DNA of 64,000 nucleotides from Brasilonema sp. UFV-L1 (GCF_012912105.1 NZ_QMEA01000020.1:1-64000); one strand, 5' to 3'. Positions 1-8,724 are shown, numbered from the stretch's first letter. Made by a program: numbers and translations. The notes: a model not told the origin generated them from the letters alone.

Positions 1-402
1 ATGAGATTGTTTTGTGCCGTCAGGTGTAGCCAATTCAACTGCTAGAACCCCTTACTCTTGCCGCTCGCACCTATCATCGTCGGCGGGATTTCTACTCTAG
101 CGCGGTCAGGGGATTGTTGTTATGCCCTGCTTCGGTTTAAGTTGCTTTTCTAGGCTCTGTTTCACCTTGTACACTCCCTGTTAGCGCCAGTGCTAGCCCA
201 TAACAGCCATCTGGTTGCGCCCTGTTAAGCGCTTCAGCCTCTAGGATTCCGAGCCTAGTCACTGTGGGCAGGTAAGGAGTCACCTCGCTCGTTTGAGGGG
301 GAAGGGATTTCACCTTCATCCTGTCCGAAGTTCAGTCCGTTTCCAGACTGACTAGCTTATTTACGGACTGATTACCGAGATTCAGCTAGTAACGAATCGC
401 AC
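1..402 (-). mobile_element. Group II intron, 5' part (domain I region), cut by window edge
   Basis: Read on the minus strand, the sequence starting at 402 opens with GTGCGATTCG, matching the GUGYG 5' end of group II introns. It is followed by about 400 nt with no sizeable reading frame and rich in short inverted repeats, as expected for ribozyme domain I. The wording resembles cyanobacterial group II introns that carry a maturase ORF several hundred nt in; that ORF would lie beyond position 1. The boundary falls inside a tnpB reading frame: the frame is open up to 403 and meets a stop within six codons of the intron. The intron lies in the same orientation as sufS and the interrupted tnpB. 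The 5' boundary is well placed. The subclass, and whether a maturase is intact, cannot be seen. Confidence 0.65.
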
Positions 403-492
403 ATAAGTAAACCGCGCTATACCCGCATGCTTACTCATTGTGGCTTTCTGTTCGGTTGTTAGTTTTAATTTAGTTTTGATGGATAAAAGCAT
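403..492 (-). pseudogene. tnpB: tnpB (IS200/IS605-type OrfB) N-terminal fragment, interrupted by the group II intron
   Basis: Thirty codons starting at ATG 492-490 read MLLSIKTKLKL, then a segment containing KHAGIARFTY, which is the usual TnpB N-terminus (normally continuing NWG). The frame stops making sense exactly at the intron 5' end at 402. About 75 bp of probable insertion sequence left end separates it from the sufS stop codon at 568, so the element landed just downstream of sufS. TnpB is the RNA-guided nuclease of IS200/IS605-family elements. If the intron splices accurately, the protein could still be made. The 3' exon is outside the window. Confidence 0.7.
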
Positions 493-567
493 TGTTCGAC
501 CTCAATACGTTTGTTTAGTGTCTAGGGATGTTAGGGGTTGACAATACAAGTCTTGGAAATTGACGAC

Positions 568-1836
568 TTAGGATTGCTCCAAGAAACCGCCAAAGAAATC
601 TAATGTTTCCTTCAACGCTTTGACAAAAACATCTATCTCTTCACGAGTATTGTAGAAAGACAGACTTGCCCGTGCAGTTGCCGCAATAGCTAAGTAACGG
701 TGCAGTGGTTGCGTGCAGTGATGTCCAGAACGAATGGCAATGCCTTCTTGATCTAATAATGTAGATATATCATTAGCATGGACTTCCCCAGCGGTAAATG
801 CAGCAAGAGCAGCTCTACCCAAACCTGCGACTTTAGGTTTAGGACCGTAGATGCGAATTTGAGGAATTTGTTCGAGCTGTTCAAACAAATAGCCAGTCAA
901 CTCAGCTTCGTATGCATAGATTTTATCCATACCAATGCTGCCAAGGTAGTCAACCGCTGCACCAAGAGCAATTGTTTCTCCAATGGCGGGTGTACCAGCT
1001 TCAAACTTATGTGGTAAATCCGCGTAGGTAGAATGGTCTAAAAACACCTCCGCAATCATTTCACCACCACCCAAGAAAGGAGGCATTTCTCGCAGCAAGT
1101 CTAACTTGCCGTACAAAAAGCCAATTCCGCTTGGAGCAGACATTTTGTGACCAGAAGCTACCAACCAATCACAGCCAATTTGCTGTACATTGATAGGCAT
1201 ATGAGGGACACTTTGGCAAGCATCAATTAATACTTTTGCACCGTGCTTGTGAGCAATTTCGCAAATTTCCTTGACTGGGTTAATACAACCCAAAGTGTTA
1301 GAAACGTGTACCACCGACACCAACTTTGTTTTGTCAGAAACCAGCTTCTTGAACTGTTCCAAATCAAAAGTTTCTTCTGCAGCCAGTTCAACAAACTTTA
1401 GCACTGCACCCGTCTTTTGGGCGACAAAATGCCAAGGTACTAAATTACTGTGGTGTTCCATCACCGAGAGGATGATTTCATCCCCTCGCTGCAAATTGCT
1501 CATTCCCCAACTGTAAGCAACCAAGTTAATCGCCTCAGATGCATTGCGAGTGAAGACGATTTCCTGACGCGACGCAGCATTGACGAACGCAGCAACTTTG
1601 TCTCTGGCGACTTCATAAGCTTCGGTAGCTTTAGCACTGAGAGTATGTACACCGCGATGTACATTAGAATTGTACTGCTCGTAGTAGTCTCGAATCGTGT
1701 TGAGGACGAGCAGAGGTTTTTGTGACGTAGCGGCGTTGTCGAAATAGATTAAAGGTTTGCCGTTGACTTCTTGGTGTAATATTGGGAAATCAGCACGGAC
1801 TTTATCAGCAAGGGTTTTTTCTTGGGTAAAGGTCAT
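568..1836 (-). CDS. sufS: Cysteine desulfurase SufS
   Basis: PLP-dependent cysteine desulfurase that takes sulfur from L-cysteine for Fe-S cluster assembly on the SufBCD scaffold. The 422-residue protein has the full class-V aminotransferase fold of group II SufS. The PLP lysine is in [10 protein letters not shown] (about residue 231), and the catalytic cysteine is in [12 protein letters not shown] (about residue 375). The ATG at 1836 (MTFTQEK) is preferred; an in-frame ATG three codons upstream lies in heptamer repeat sequence. It is the last gene of the minus-strand order sufB-sufC-sufD-sufS, but is separated from sufD by about 230 bp of GC-rich repeat, so it may partly rely on its own promoter. 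No sufE is seen nearby. Confidence 0.96.
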   Translation of the reverse strand: MTFTQEKTLADKVRADFPILHQEVNGKPLIYFDNAATSQKPLLVLNTIRDYYEQYNSNVHRGVHTLSAKATEAYEVARDKVAAFVNAASRQEIVFTRNASEAINLVAYSWGMSNLQRGDEIILSVMEHHSNLVPWHFVAQKTGAVLKFVELAAEETFDLEQFKKLVSDKTKLVSVVHVSNTLGCINPVKEICEIAHKHGAKVLIDACQSVPHMPINVQQIGCDWLVASGHKMSAPSGIGFLYGKLDLLREMPPFLGGGEMIAEVFLDHSTYADLPHKFEAGTPAIGETIALGAAVDYLGSIGMDKIYAYEAELTGYLFEQLEQIPQIRIYGPKPKVAGLGRAALAAFTAGEVHANDISTLLDQEGIAIRSGHHCTQPLHRYLAIAATARASLSFYNTREEIDVFVKALKETLDFFGGFLEQS

Positions 1837-1859
1837 ATTAATCATGAGTCATGAGTCAC

Positions 1860-2070
1860 TAGTGAGACCAGTGCTGCGGGAGGGGAGCCACTGCGTTGGA
1901 TCGCCAGCACGGCGCAGGAGGGTCTCCCACCGGGCTGCGTCTGGCGTCCGGGTTTCCCGGCTTGTAGACGCCCGAAGGGCGGCTTCCCGAAGGGTAGCAT
2001 GTGGCGTTTTCCCGACAACAGGCATCTGGCGGAACGCGCAGCGAGACCGGAGGTCTTCCCCGAAGGGTCA
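1860..2070. repeat. GC-rich interspersed repeat (family B), large copy between sufD and sufS
   Basis: This begins GTGAGACCAGTGCTGCGGGA beside heptamers of the ATGACTC type and ends with CGAAGGGTCATTAG at the sufD stop. A short copy at 12713-12772 (opposite strand) has the same two ends with most of the middle missing, and a related copy is nested at 44222-44326. It is full of small hairpin-forming units (CCCGAAGGG and GCGGGAGG types). Reading frames through it are repeat-encoded and not credible genes. Confidence 0.75.
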
Positions 2071-3483
2071 TTAGTCATTGGTGATTGACTGATAACTGTT
2101 GACGGTTTGTGTGAGTCTTTCTTCTAAAGAGGTGACAGGTATTTGGTTGATGACTTCGGCGGCGAAGGCGTTAATTAATAAGTTGCGAGCATTATCTGCA
2201 TCGATACCCCGACTTTGCAAGTAGAAGATTTCATCATCTTCCAACTGACTGACGGTAGCACCGTGAGCGCATTTCACGTTATCTGCGGTAATTTCTAATT
2301 GAGGCTTAGTATCAACCCTAGCCTTCGGTGATAGCAATAAGTTGCGATTCAACTGTGCTGCATCAGTTAACTGTGCAGGCTTGGGAACAAAAACTTTCCC
2401 GTTAAACACAGCATGAGCGCGATCGCCTACAATACACTTATGCAATTGTTGACTTTTACCATAAGGATAATTAAGTGCGATCGCGCTATGAGTATCCGCC
2501 AACTGGTTTTCCCCAATCACCGTCAACCCATTAAGAGTCGTCTGGGTTTGCTCACCAGCTTGTAAAATCTCTAAATTGTGACGCGACAGCTTTCCACCAA
2601 AAGTGATTGTATGACAAGTATACCGACTGTAACGAGCTTGAGAAACAGCAGTCTTCCCAACATGGAAAGCCTCCACACCTTCCTCCTCAAGCCGAGTGTG
2701 ATTCACTTGAGCATTTTCCTCAATCCAAATCTCCGTCACCGCATTGGTAAAGTAAACCCTCTTCTCCTCTTCTTCCTTCGCGCTCTTCGCGCCTTTGCGG
2801 TTCGTATACTCTTCCACCAACGTCACACTACTACCAATCTCCGCCACCACCAAACAACGCGGTAGAGAAATCGTGGCATCACCAGCAGCAAGAAACACCA
2901 AATGAATCGGTGTTTCCACCACCACATTCTTCGGTACCCAAACCACAGCGACATCTTTAATTCCACTCGTGTTGAGCGCAGTAAAAACTTCATGCGCGCC
3001 CTCAGTTTGAGCCAAATACTGCTGTACACGATGACGATAGCCTACAGGTAAACCAGCCAAATTGCTGACAACAACCCCATCCGGCAAACCTGCAACCGTT
3101 GATAACTCAGGCGCATAAACCCCATTCACAAACACCAAACGGTTCGCAGCTTCTGGTATGGAATCAACATCCAATAAACTGATACTTGCTGGCTGATTCC
3201 CAACAGCTTCAAACGTAACTTTCCGCAAAGACGACAAATCAGTAAAGCGCCATTCCTCATCGCGGGTGGTGGGGAGAACCGATTTGCGCACCCAAAGCGT
3301 AGCGCGTTCCTGTAACTCCTGCAACCAATTTAGAGACGTTGCATCCCGTCGTTGTGCACCATGCGACGTCTCTAAAACCTGATTCAACAACTTAACGAGA
3401 TCAGCATCTCTATCCAACACAGCAGACGCTAAATCGACTGGATTTGAATTCGGAACCGGACTAGGAGAAACTAGAATGCTCAT
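2071..3483 (-). CDS. sufD: Fe-S cluster assembly protein SufD (with in-frame repeat insertion)
   Basis: SufD pairs with SufB and SufC in the SufBC2D scaffold that builds Fe-S clusters. The 470-residue product has the SufD beta-helix core, with motifs such as HAVFNGKVFV, LTDAAQLNRNLLL and VKCAHGATV. Its ATG overlaps the sufC stop as TGATG, showing translational coupling. Residues of about 228-242 (NRKGAKSAKEEEEKR) interrupt a conserved stretch between LVEEYT and VYFTNAVTEIW. They are the translation of an intergenic repeat unit (2758-2802) found elsewhere in this window. The frame stays open, so the protein is probably functional with a charged surface loop. The stop codon lies in heptamer repeat sequence. 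Confidence 0.95.
   Translation of the reverse strand: MSILVSPSPVPNSNPVDLASAVLDRDADLVKLLNQVLETSHGAQRRDATSLNWLQELQERATLWVRKSVLPTTRDEEWRFTDLSSLRKVTFEAVGNQPASISLLDVDSIPEAANRLVFVNGVYAPELSTVAGLPDGVVVSNLAGLPVGYRHRVQQYLAQTEGAHEVFTALNTSGIKDVAVVWVPKNVVVETPIHLVFLAAGDATISLPRCLVVAEIGSSVTLVEEYTNRKGAKSAKEEEEKRVYFTNAVTEIWIEENAQVNHTRLEEEGVEAFHVGKTAVSQARYSRYTCHTITFGGKLSRHNLEILQAGEQTQTTLNGLTVIGENQLADTHSAIALNYPYGKSQQLHKCIVGDRAHAVFNGKVFVPKPAQLTDAAQLNRNLLLSPKARVDTKPQLEITADNVKCAHGATVSQLEDDEIFYLQSRGIDADNARNLLINAFAAEVINQIPVTSLEERLTQTVNSYQSITND
2758..2802 (-). repeat. Intergenic-type repeat unit inserted in frame inside sufD
   Basis: The plus strand reads TTCCTTCGCGCTCTTCGCG followed by CCTTTGCGGTT. The same wording with small changes occurs between sufC and sufB (4298-4329), near 55990-56023 and inside MITE copies at 50797 and 60202. 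Its length here is a multiple of three, so sufD stays open. It encodes a Lys/Glu/Arg-rich segment. Confidence 0.75.
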
Positions 3484-4271
3484 CACACACCTACCTCAAC
3501 CGCATTCTCTTCCAACACCCAGTCATAACCGCGTGATTCCAATTCCAACGCCAGTTCCTTACCACCACTGGTGATAATCCGCCCATTTGCCATCACATGA
3601 ACAAAGTCTGGCACAATATAATTCAGCAATCGCTGATAGTGAGTAATCATAATCGTGGCATTTTCCGGACTCGTCAGCTGATTCACCCCATTCGCCACAA
3701 TCTTCAAAGCGTCAATATCCAACCCTGAATCAGTCTCATCCAAAATCGCCAGCTTAGGTTCCAGAAGCGCCATTTGCAAAATCTCATTACGCTTCTTCTC
3801 ACCACCAGAAAAACCTTCATTCACACTGCGACTAAGGAAAGCAGGATTCATCTTCACCACATCCAGCTTTTCCTCTACCAAATCATCAAAATCAAACGCA
3901 TCCAATTCCTCCAAACCCTGCGCCTTACGCCGGGAATTGTAAGCCACCCGCAGAAAATCCAAATTACTCACACCTGGAATTTCCAACGGATACTGAAACG
4001 CCAAAAAAATGCCAGTCCTAGCGCGTTCCTCCGGTTCCATCTCTAAGAGATTTTCCCCTTGAAAAATCACCTCACCGCCAGTCACCTCATACGCCGGATG
4101 TCCAGCCAGAACCTTAGAAAAAGTACTCTTACCAGAACCATTCGGTCCCATAATCGCATGGATTTCACCCGAACGTACCTCAAGGTTCACTCCCTTAAGA
4201 ATCGGCGTCCCATTAACCTCAGCCGTCAAATCTCGTACCGACAGCACAACTTCACTATTTTCAATAATCAT
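3483..4271 (-). CDS. sufC: Fe-S cluster assembly ATPase SufC
   Basis: ABC-type ATPase of the SufBC2D complex, 262 residues. Walker A is GPNGSGKST (42-50), the signature is [10 protein letters not shown], Walker B is [12 protein letters not shown], and the H-loop is MITHYQRLL. The ATG at 4271 ([15 protein letters not shown]) is chosen because it matches the family N-terminus. Upstream in-frame codons to 4364 encode only a basic repeat-derived sequence. It lies 101 bp after sufB and overlaps sufD by one base. Confidence 0.96.
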   Translation of the reverse strand: MIIENSEVVLSVRDLTAEVNGTPILKGVNLEVRSGEIHAIMGPNGSGKSTFSKVLAGHPAYEVTGGEVIFQGENLLEMEPEERARTGIFLAFQYPLEIPGVSNLDFLRVAYNSRRKAQGLEELDAFDFDDLVEEKLDVVKMNPAFLSRSVNEGFSGGEKKRNEILQMALLEPKLAILDETDSGLDIDALKIVANGVNQLTSPENATIMITHYQRLLNYIVPDFVHVMANGRIITSGGKELALELESRGYDWVLEENAVEVGV

Positions 4272-4289
4272 GCTTGTTCTCTCTCTCTT

Positions 4290-4372
4290 CTCTTTCTTCC
4301 TCCTTCGCGCCCTTTGCGCCTTCGCGGTTAAATATTTTTTAAACCACGAAGACACGAAGAACACGAAGAGAA
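4290..4372. repeat. Repeat units between sufB and sufC
   Basis: The spacer holds the CGCGCCCTTTGCGCCTTCGCGG unit seen inside sufD (2758-2802), followed by a related ACGAAGACACGAAGAACACG unit. Runs of CTCTT and TTTTT are also present. No reading frame or convincing promoter is visible, so sufC is probably read through from sufB. Confidence 0.6.
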
Positions 4373-5812
4373 CTAACCAACACTACCTTCCAACTTCAAA
4401 CTCAACAGCTTATCAGCTTCCACCGCAAACTCCATCGGTAGCTGATTAAACACATCCTTACAGAAACCACTAATCATCATCGAAATAGCATCTTCCGAAG
4501 AAATGCCCCGCTGTGCGAAGAAGAACAATTGGTCTTCTCCAATCTTAGAAGTAGAAGCTTCATGCTCTACTTTCGCAGTATTATTCTGTACCTGAATATA
4601 AGGGAAAGTATTGGCGTGAGCATTATCTCCAATCAGCATAGAGTCGCACTGGGAATAGTTTCGCGCTCCTTGAGCTTTCGGATTGACTTTCACCAACCCA
4701 CGGTAGCTGTTACTAGAGTTACCAGCAGAAATTCCCTTAGATATAATCGTGCTGCGGGTGTTCTTACCAACATGAATCATCTTAGTACCCGTATCAGCTT
4801 GCTGCATATTATTTGTCAGCGCCACCGAGTAAAACTCACCCACAGAGTTATCACCTACCAACACACAGCTAGGATACTTCCAGGTGATAGCAGAACCAGT
4901 TTCTACCTGTGTCCAAGAAATCTTAGAATTCACACCTTGACACAAACCGCGCTTAGTGACGAAGTTATAGATACCGCCTTTACCATTCGCATCTCCAGCG
5001 TACCAGTTCTGCACGGTGGAGTATTTAATCTCGGCATTATCAAGGGCGACGAGTTCTACAACAGCGGCGTGTAGCTGGTTGCTGTCATACATTGGTGCGG
5101 TACATCCTTCTAGGTAGGAGACATAGCTGTCTTCTTCAGCAACAATCAGTGTTCGCTCGAATTGTCCAGTTTCACCGTTGTTGATACGGAAATAGGTAGA
5201 CAGTTCCATCGGACATTTTACGCCTTTGGGAATGTAGACGAAGGAACCATCGCTGAAGACGGCGGAATTAAGCGCTGCAAAATAATTATCTGCTGTTGGA
5301 ACAACGCTACCCAAATACTTCTGCACTAATTCTGGATGTTCTTGCAGTGCTTCAGAAATGGAGCAGAAAATGACACCTTCTTCTGCCAGCTTTTCTTTAA
5401 AAGTAGTCCCAATAGAAACACTATCAAAAATCGCATCCACAGCGACGTTTGCCAGTCGCTTCTGTTCTGACAGGGGAAGTCCCAGCTTTTCAAAGGTTTC
5501 CAACAAAGCTGGATCAACTTCGTCCAAGCTGTTAAGCTTCTGTTTCTTTTGTTTCGGCGCTGAGTAATAAATGATATTCTGATAATCAATCACCGGATAC
5601 TTAACGCTTGGCCAAGTTGGTTCTGTCATTTTCTGCCACTGGCGAAAAGCTCTGAGGCGAAAATCCAGCATGAACTCCGGCTCGTTTTTCTTTGCCCAGA
5701 TGATGCGGATGATGTCCTCGTTTAGTCCACGCGGAATCATGTCGGCTTCGATGTTGGTGATAAAGCCGTACTTGTATGGCTGGTTGACTAAGGTTTTGAC
5801 AGTGGCACTCAT
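4373..5812 (-). CDS. sufB: Fe-S cluster assembly protein SufB
   Basis: Scaffold subunit of SufBC2D, 479 residues, the usual cyanobacterial length. Family landmarks include [56 protein letters not shown] and [20 protein letters not shown]. It starts at ATG 5812 (MSATVKTLV). It is the first gene of the operon and shares the 5813-6045 promoter region, with its two SufR-type operators, with divergent sufR. Repression by SufR under iron-replete conditions is expected from work on Synechocystis. Confidence 0.97.
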   Translation of the reverse strand: MSATVKTLVNQPYKYGFITNIEADMIPRGLNEDIIRIIWAKKNEPEFMLDFRLRAFRQWQKMTEPTWPSVKYPVIDYQNIIYYSAPKQKKQKLNSLDEVDPALLETFEKLGLPLSEQKRLANVAVDAIFDSVSIGTTFKEKLAEEGVIFCSISEALQEHPELVQKYLGSVVPTADNYFAALNSAVFSDGSFVYIPKGVKCPMELSTYFRINNGETGQFERTLIVAEEDSYVSYLEGCTAPMYDSNQLHAAVVELVALDNAEIKYSTVQNWYAGDANGKGGIYNFVTKRGLCQGVNSKISWTQVETGSAITWKYPSCVLVGDNSVGEFYSVALTNNMQQADTGTKMIHVGKNTRSTIISKGISAGNSSNSYRGLVKVNPKAQGARNYSQCDSMLIGDNAHANTFPYIQVQNNTAKVEHEASTSKIGEDQLFFFAQRGISSEDAISMMISGFCKDVFNQLPMEFAVEADKLLSLKLEGSVG

Positions 5813-5940
5813 CAGTTGTTTTCTCTTGTGTTCGTTTTCTAGAATCTCTTTAAAGGACGGGAGACGGGCTTTGGTAGCCGATTCCCAGGTTTCGTAACCG
5901 AGTGGTTACAAGACTGCTAAAATTAGTATATAGATTAAAA

Positions 5941-5954
5941 CAACAACTTTGTTG
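5941..5954. promoter_or_regulatory. SufR operator, sufB-proximal
   Basis: CAACAACTTTGTTG fits CAAC-N6-GTTG, the inverted repeat described as the SufR binding site in Synechocystis. It lies 129 bp upstream of sufB and 92 bp upstream of sufR, in the shared intergenic region. Confidence 0.85.
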
Positions 5955-5985
5955 TTTAATGTATCTTCATTTTAAGCTAGATTAA

Positions 5986-5999
5986 CAACAACATTGTTG
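5986..5999. promoter_or_regulatory. SufR operator, sufR-proximal
   Basis: CAACAACATTGTTG is a second CAAC-N6-GTTG inverted repeat, 45 bp (centre to centre) from the first and 47 bp upstream of the sufR start. The two sites differ by one base in the spacer. The spacing places them on nearly the same helical face, which would allow cooperative binding. The arrangement suggests autorepression of sufR as well as control of sufB. Confidence 0.85.
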
Positions 6000-6045
6000 T
6001 CAAACTTATATTCTTCTGCAAATCACATGAATTATTGGGGCGACG

Positions 6046-6723
6046 ATGGAGACTACCCACCAGTCCTCAACAAAGCAAGATATCCTAGAATATCTTCTCA
6101 AACACATACAGGCTAGCGCTTTTGAGTTAGCCGAAGCTCTTGATATTAGCCCTCAAGCAATTCGTCGTCATCTTAAAGATTTAGAGGCGCAGGAGGTGAT
6201 TTCTTTTTCGTTGTCAGCGCAGGGAGAAATGGGGCGTCCACAGCACATCTATCAATTGACTCGTAAAGGGCGCGATCGCCTGCGTCGAGAAGGTGCTGAT
6301 GGTTATGGTCAATTTGCAGTTTCTCTGTTGGATACATTAGCAGAAACAGTGGGACGCGACAAAGTGAGTTCCATTTTACGAAAGCAATGGGAGCGTAAAG
6401 CAGAAGAATATCGCGATCGCCTGGGAAATGCTTCACTATCAGATCGGGTGGCAATTTTGGTAAAATTGAGAAAAGCTGAGGGCTTCATGGCTGAGTATCA
6501 CCCTGTAGAATCGAGTGAGTCATCCGAAAGCGACGGATTTATCTTAACTGAACACAACTGCGCGATTTCTAACGTTGCAGAGTCTTTCCCCAGCATTTGC
6601 GGTCATGAATTAGAAATGTTTGCCGCAGTTTTACCAGATTGTACAGTGGAACGTACTCACTGGATGATCAACGGTGAACATCGCTGTGGCTATTTAGTAC
6701 AAGAGCGAAAAAACAGACCTTAG
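6046..6723 (+). CDS. sufR: Fe-S cluster-sensing transcriptional repressor SufR
   Basis: DeoR/ArsR-like winged-helix repressor of the suf operon, 225 residues. The N-terminal HTH (about 12-75) contains AFELAEALDISPQAIRRHLK. The C-terminus carries four cysteines, C172, C185, C199 and C214, in the C-X12-C-X13-C-X14-C pattern typical of SufR, which holds a [4Fe-4S] cluster. It is divergent from sufB, with two CAAC-N6-GTTG operators in between. Nothing is missing or unusual. Confidence 0.97.
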   Translation: METTHQSSTKQDILEYLLKHIQASAFELAEALDISPQAIRRHLKDLEAQEVISFSLSAQGEMGRPQHIYQLTRKGRDRLRREGADGYGQFAVSLLDTLAETVGRDKVSSILRKQWERKAEEYRDRLGNASLSDRVAILVKLRKAEGFMAEYHPVESSESSESDGFILTEHNCAISNVAESFPSICGHELEMFAAVLPDCTVERTHWMINGEHRCGYLVQERKNRP

Positions 6724-6883
6724 CTTTTTCCATCAAATGATTCGCCCCAACAAGTGGGAACTTTTATTAAGTTTAAGTCATGGATGATTGGTAATTCGTA
6801 ATAAACTTTACGAATCAATGATTCATGAGCGGTTATAACCAGAAATTTTGAGTGAGTTTTAGACAAATCTTAAACGAAAAGTT

Positions 6884-7144
6884 ATGGAGTTACCATCACA
6901 GTCAGCGACACCACAGTTTTTAACTCTAGAAGAAGCAGCAAAAGTTGATGCAGCTTTGCTGTCTTCACCGGAGAAATTTTTAACCAGATTGACAATTTCA
7001 TCACTCAGGCTTTTGAAGCAAATTGCTCAAGAATACGAAGTGAAAATCGAAAATTTGACAGCACAACAGGTGATTGATTGGTTTGAAAAAGATGGAAAGA
7101 TTCGACGAGAGCAAGGAATTGAAGCTGCTTACTTGAAATGGTAG
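6884..7144 (+). CDS. Small conserved-looking hypothetical protein, 86 aa
   Basis: No family was recognised. The product is soluble and mostly helical, with no membrane segment. It contains FLTLEEAAKVDAALLSS and a C-terminal stretch with IDWFEKDGKIRREQGIEAAY, resembling small cyanobacterial proteins of unknown role. It starts at ATG 6884. The GNAT gene follows 19 bp later on the same strand, so the two may be co-transcribed. Confidence 0.7.
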   Translation: MELPSQSATPQFLTLEEAAKVDAALLSSPEKFLTRLTISSLRLLKQIAQEYEVKIENLTAQQVIDWFEKDGKIRREQGIEAAYLKW

Positions 7145-7163
7145 CGGTGAAGAGTTAGCTCTC

Positions 7164-7577
7164 ATGTATCACATTATTACCAATCTCACCGAAAGTCAGA
7201 TTTCAGAGTTGCTGGAATTGTACAAAAATGAATTCTGGAGTTACGAACGCGAACGTAAGGACATTGTGAAGATGCTTGCAGCATCAGATATTATCGTTGG
7301 ATTGGTAGATGAAAACGAACAATTAATTGGCTTTAGTCGTGTTCTCACCGACTTTGTGTATAGGGCAATGATTTATGATGTCATTATTAAACCGAGTCAT
7401 AGAAAAATGGGACTTGGTGCTAAGTTGGTTGACGCAGTTGTTAATCATCCTGAGTTAGCTTCAGTTGAGCAGATTATTCTTTACTGTTTACCAGAAATGA
7501 TTCCTTTTTATGAACGTTGGGGTTTCACAAGTAATGTGGGTGGATTACGGTTGATGTACAGAAACAATCAAATTTAA
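7164..7577 (+). CDS. GNAT family N-acetyltransferase
   Basis: A 137-residue single-domain acetyltransferase. The acetyl-CoA pyrophosphate-binding motif is HRKMGLGAKLV (about residues 89-99), preceded by the usual beta strand MIYDVIIKPS. The C-terminal PFYERWGFTS is also typical. The substrate cannot be told from sequence. It sits directly after the 86-aa gene. Confidence 0.85.
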   Translation: MYHIITNLTESQISELLELYKNEFWSYERERKDIVKMLAASDIIVGLVDENEQLIGFSRVLTDFVYRAMIYDVIIKPSHRKMGLGAKLVDAVVNHPELASVEQIILYCLPEMIPFYERWGFTSNVGGLRLMYRNNQI

Positions 7578-7668
7578 GCTGAGAAGCCAGACAAAAACTT
7601 AGATCCAGTTTCTCAACAAGGAGATTTTCCACGGGGTTTTGGAGATTTGGCGCATGTGTTAATCGCCG

Positions 7669-7980
7669 CTATGCGCTTTGCTCGTGTTCGATTGGAGTCA
7701 GATGGATAACTACCCGTTGATTGAGAGCGCAAGCAATCTTTTGTAGCATGGAAAGAGAATGTCCCTCGTAATCAGCATCTTCAAGCCGTGCAATCACAGG
7801 CTGTTTTGTACCAACAAGTTCAGCAAGCTGTTTCTGTGTTAACCCGGCTTTTGTTCTGGCTTCGTAAATCAACTGCGCAACTTCTGCATTGATTGAGGCT
7901 TCTGCTACCATTGCCTCAAGCTCATGATCGGTACGAGTCATCTTGTCAATGATTTTAATCGCATTACTCGTCTTCGCCAC
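7669..7980 (-). CDS. HigA-like antitoxin / XRE-family HTH protein
   Basis: A 103-residue protein with a Cro/C1-type HTH (about 40-90) including AGLTQKQLAELVGTKQPVIARLE. A GTG start at 7980 is used, inside the 3' end of the upstream toxin frame (17-nt overlap), with GAGGAAG in front, as is usual for coupled toxin-antitoxin genes. The antitoxin frame looks intact although its toxin partner has lost its 5' part. It may therefore persist as an orphan antitoxin or regulator. Confidence 0.85.
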   Translation of the reverse strand: MAKTSNAIKIIDKMTRTDHELEAMVAEASINAEVAQLIYEARTKAGLTQKQLAELVGTKQPVIARLEDADYEGHSLSMLQKIACALNQRVVIHLTPIEHEQSA

Positions 7981-8209
7981 TCTCTTCCTCCTCGACGTAA
8001 GTGTGAGTTTCTGGATTTTCTTCCAATAAACGTTTTCGCTCTATTGCTCGTTCAATATCAATGTTTGGTACTGCTGCTTGTTCTTTTGTAATAGCATGTG
8101 CGAGAATCGCCACGTTTTGCCCATGAAAAAAGTACAAGATGCGGTACTGCACATGAATATGCTTTGCTCGAAGTTCATAGATACCATCTCGCAGATAATC
8201 TGTTGCAGG
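7964..8209 (-). pseudogene. HigB/Gp49-like toxin, 5'-truncated
   Basis: The C-terminal two thirds of a phage Gp49/HigB-type RelE-fold toxin are clear: DYLRDGIYELRAKH, VQYRILYFFHG, then ITKEQAAVPNIDIERAIERK. Family members have about 40-50 more residues before DYLRDG. Here that part is replaced by a hairpin-rich repeat (8210-8270) and then, on the other strand, a TPR gene fragment. The frame happens to stay open to 8380, but the added N-terminus is not family sequence. It is probably inactive. Confidence 0.75.
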
Positions 8210-8270
8210 GAAAGTCTGAGCGGAGGTTTCCTCCGAAGCGCGTAAGCTCCTCAAAGGAGCGAGGCTCAGA
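8210..8270. repeat. Hairpin-rich repeat at the toxin truncation point
   Basis: Contains GCGGAGGTTTCCTCCG and further GAGC/GCTC pairings. Related wording (GGAGGCGGAGCAAGGAAA then CTCCG) occurs at 18637-18670 and 27673-27703, so it is an interspersed repeat rather than part of either flanking gene. It marks the breakpoint between the toxin remnant and the TPR fragment. Confidence 0.55.
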
Positions 8271-8301
8271 GCTTTCCAAGACAGAGGGCGCACCAGGAAG
8301 A

Positions 8302-8724
8302 GAGGAGGGAGAAGCAGAAGCTTGGTTTGACAGAGGTAATGAGCAATTTGATGCTGGGGATTTTGAAGGTGCGATCGCATCCTACGACAAAGCCCTTGAG
8401 ATAAAACCTGACAATGATGCAGCTTGGTTCAACCGAGGGTTGGCGCTGCATAACTTAGGGCGATTTTCTGATGCGATCACATCCTACGACAAAGCACTTT
8501 TAATCCAACCCGACAAACATAAACCTTGGTATAACCGGGGCGTGACGCTGGGTAAGTTAGGGCGATTTGGAGAAGAAATTGCATCTTATGACAAAGCACT
8601 CTTAATCAAACCCGACAAACATGAACCTTGGTACAACCGAGGCGTGGCGCTGGGTAATAACTTAGGGCGATTTGAAGAAGCCAGTCCGGGGGTGAGGCAG
8701 AGTGATGCTTTGAGGGTTTCGTGA
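8302..8724 (+). pseudogene. TPR-repeat protein fragment
   Basis: About three and a half tetratricopeptide repeats of 34 residues (AWFDRGNEQFDAGDFEGAI, AWFNRGLALHNLGRF, PWYNRGVTLGKLGRF, PWYNRGVALG...) appear without a proper N-terminus. After FEEA the sequence leaves the repeat and ends in unrelated residues at 8724. Both ends look broken: the left at a hairpin repeat, the right in repeat-like DNA. Full-length relatives are long cyanobacterial TPR proteins. Expression is doubtful. Confidence 0.65.

Noticed and set aside
137-319. 60-codon minus-strand frame at the left edge
   Set aside because: It lies wholly inside the group II intron domain I region and resembles no protein; ribozyme structure explains the open frame.
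1842-2078. Overlapping frames on both strands between sufD and sufS
   Set aside because: They are translations of the GC-rich repeat; no family similarity and no ribosome binding sites.
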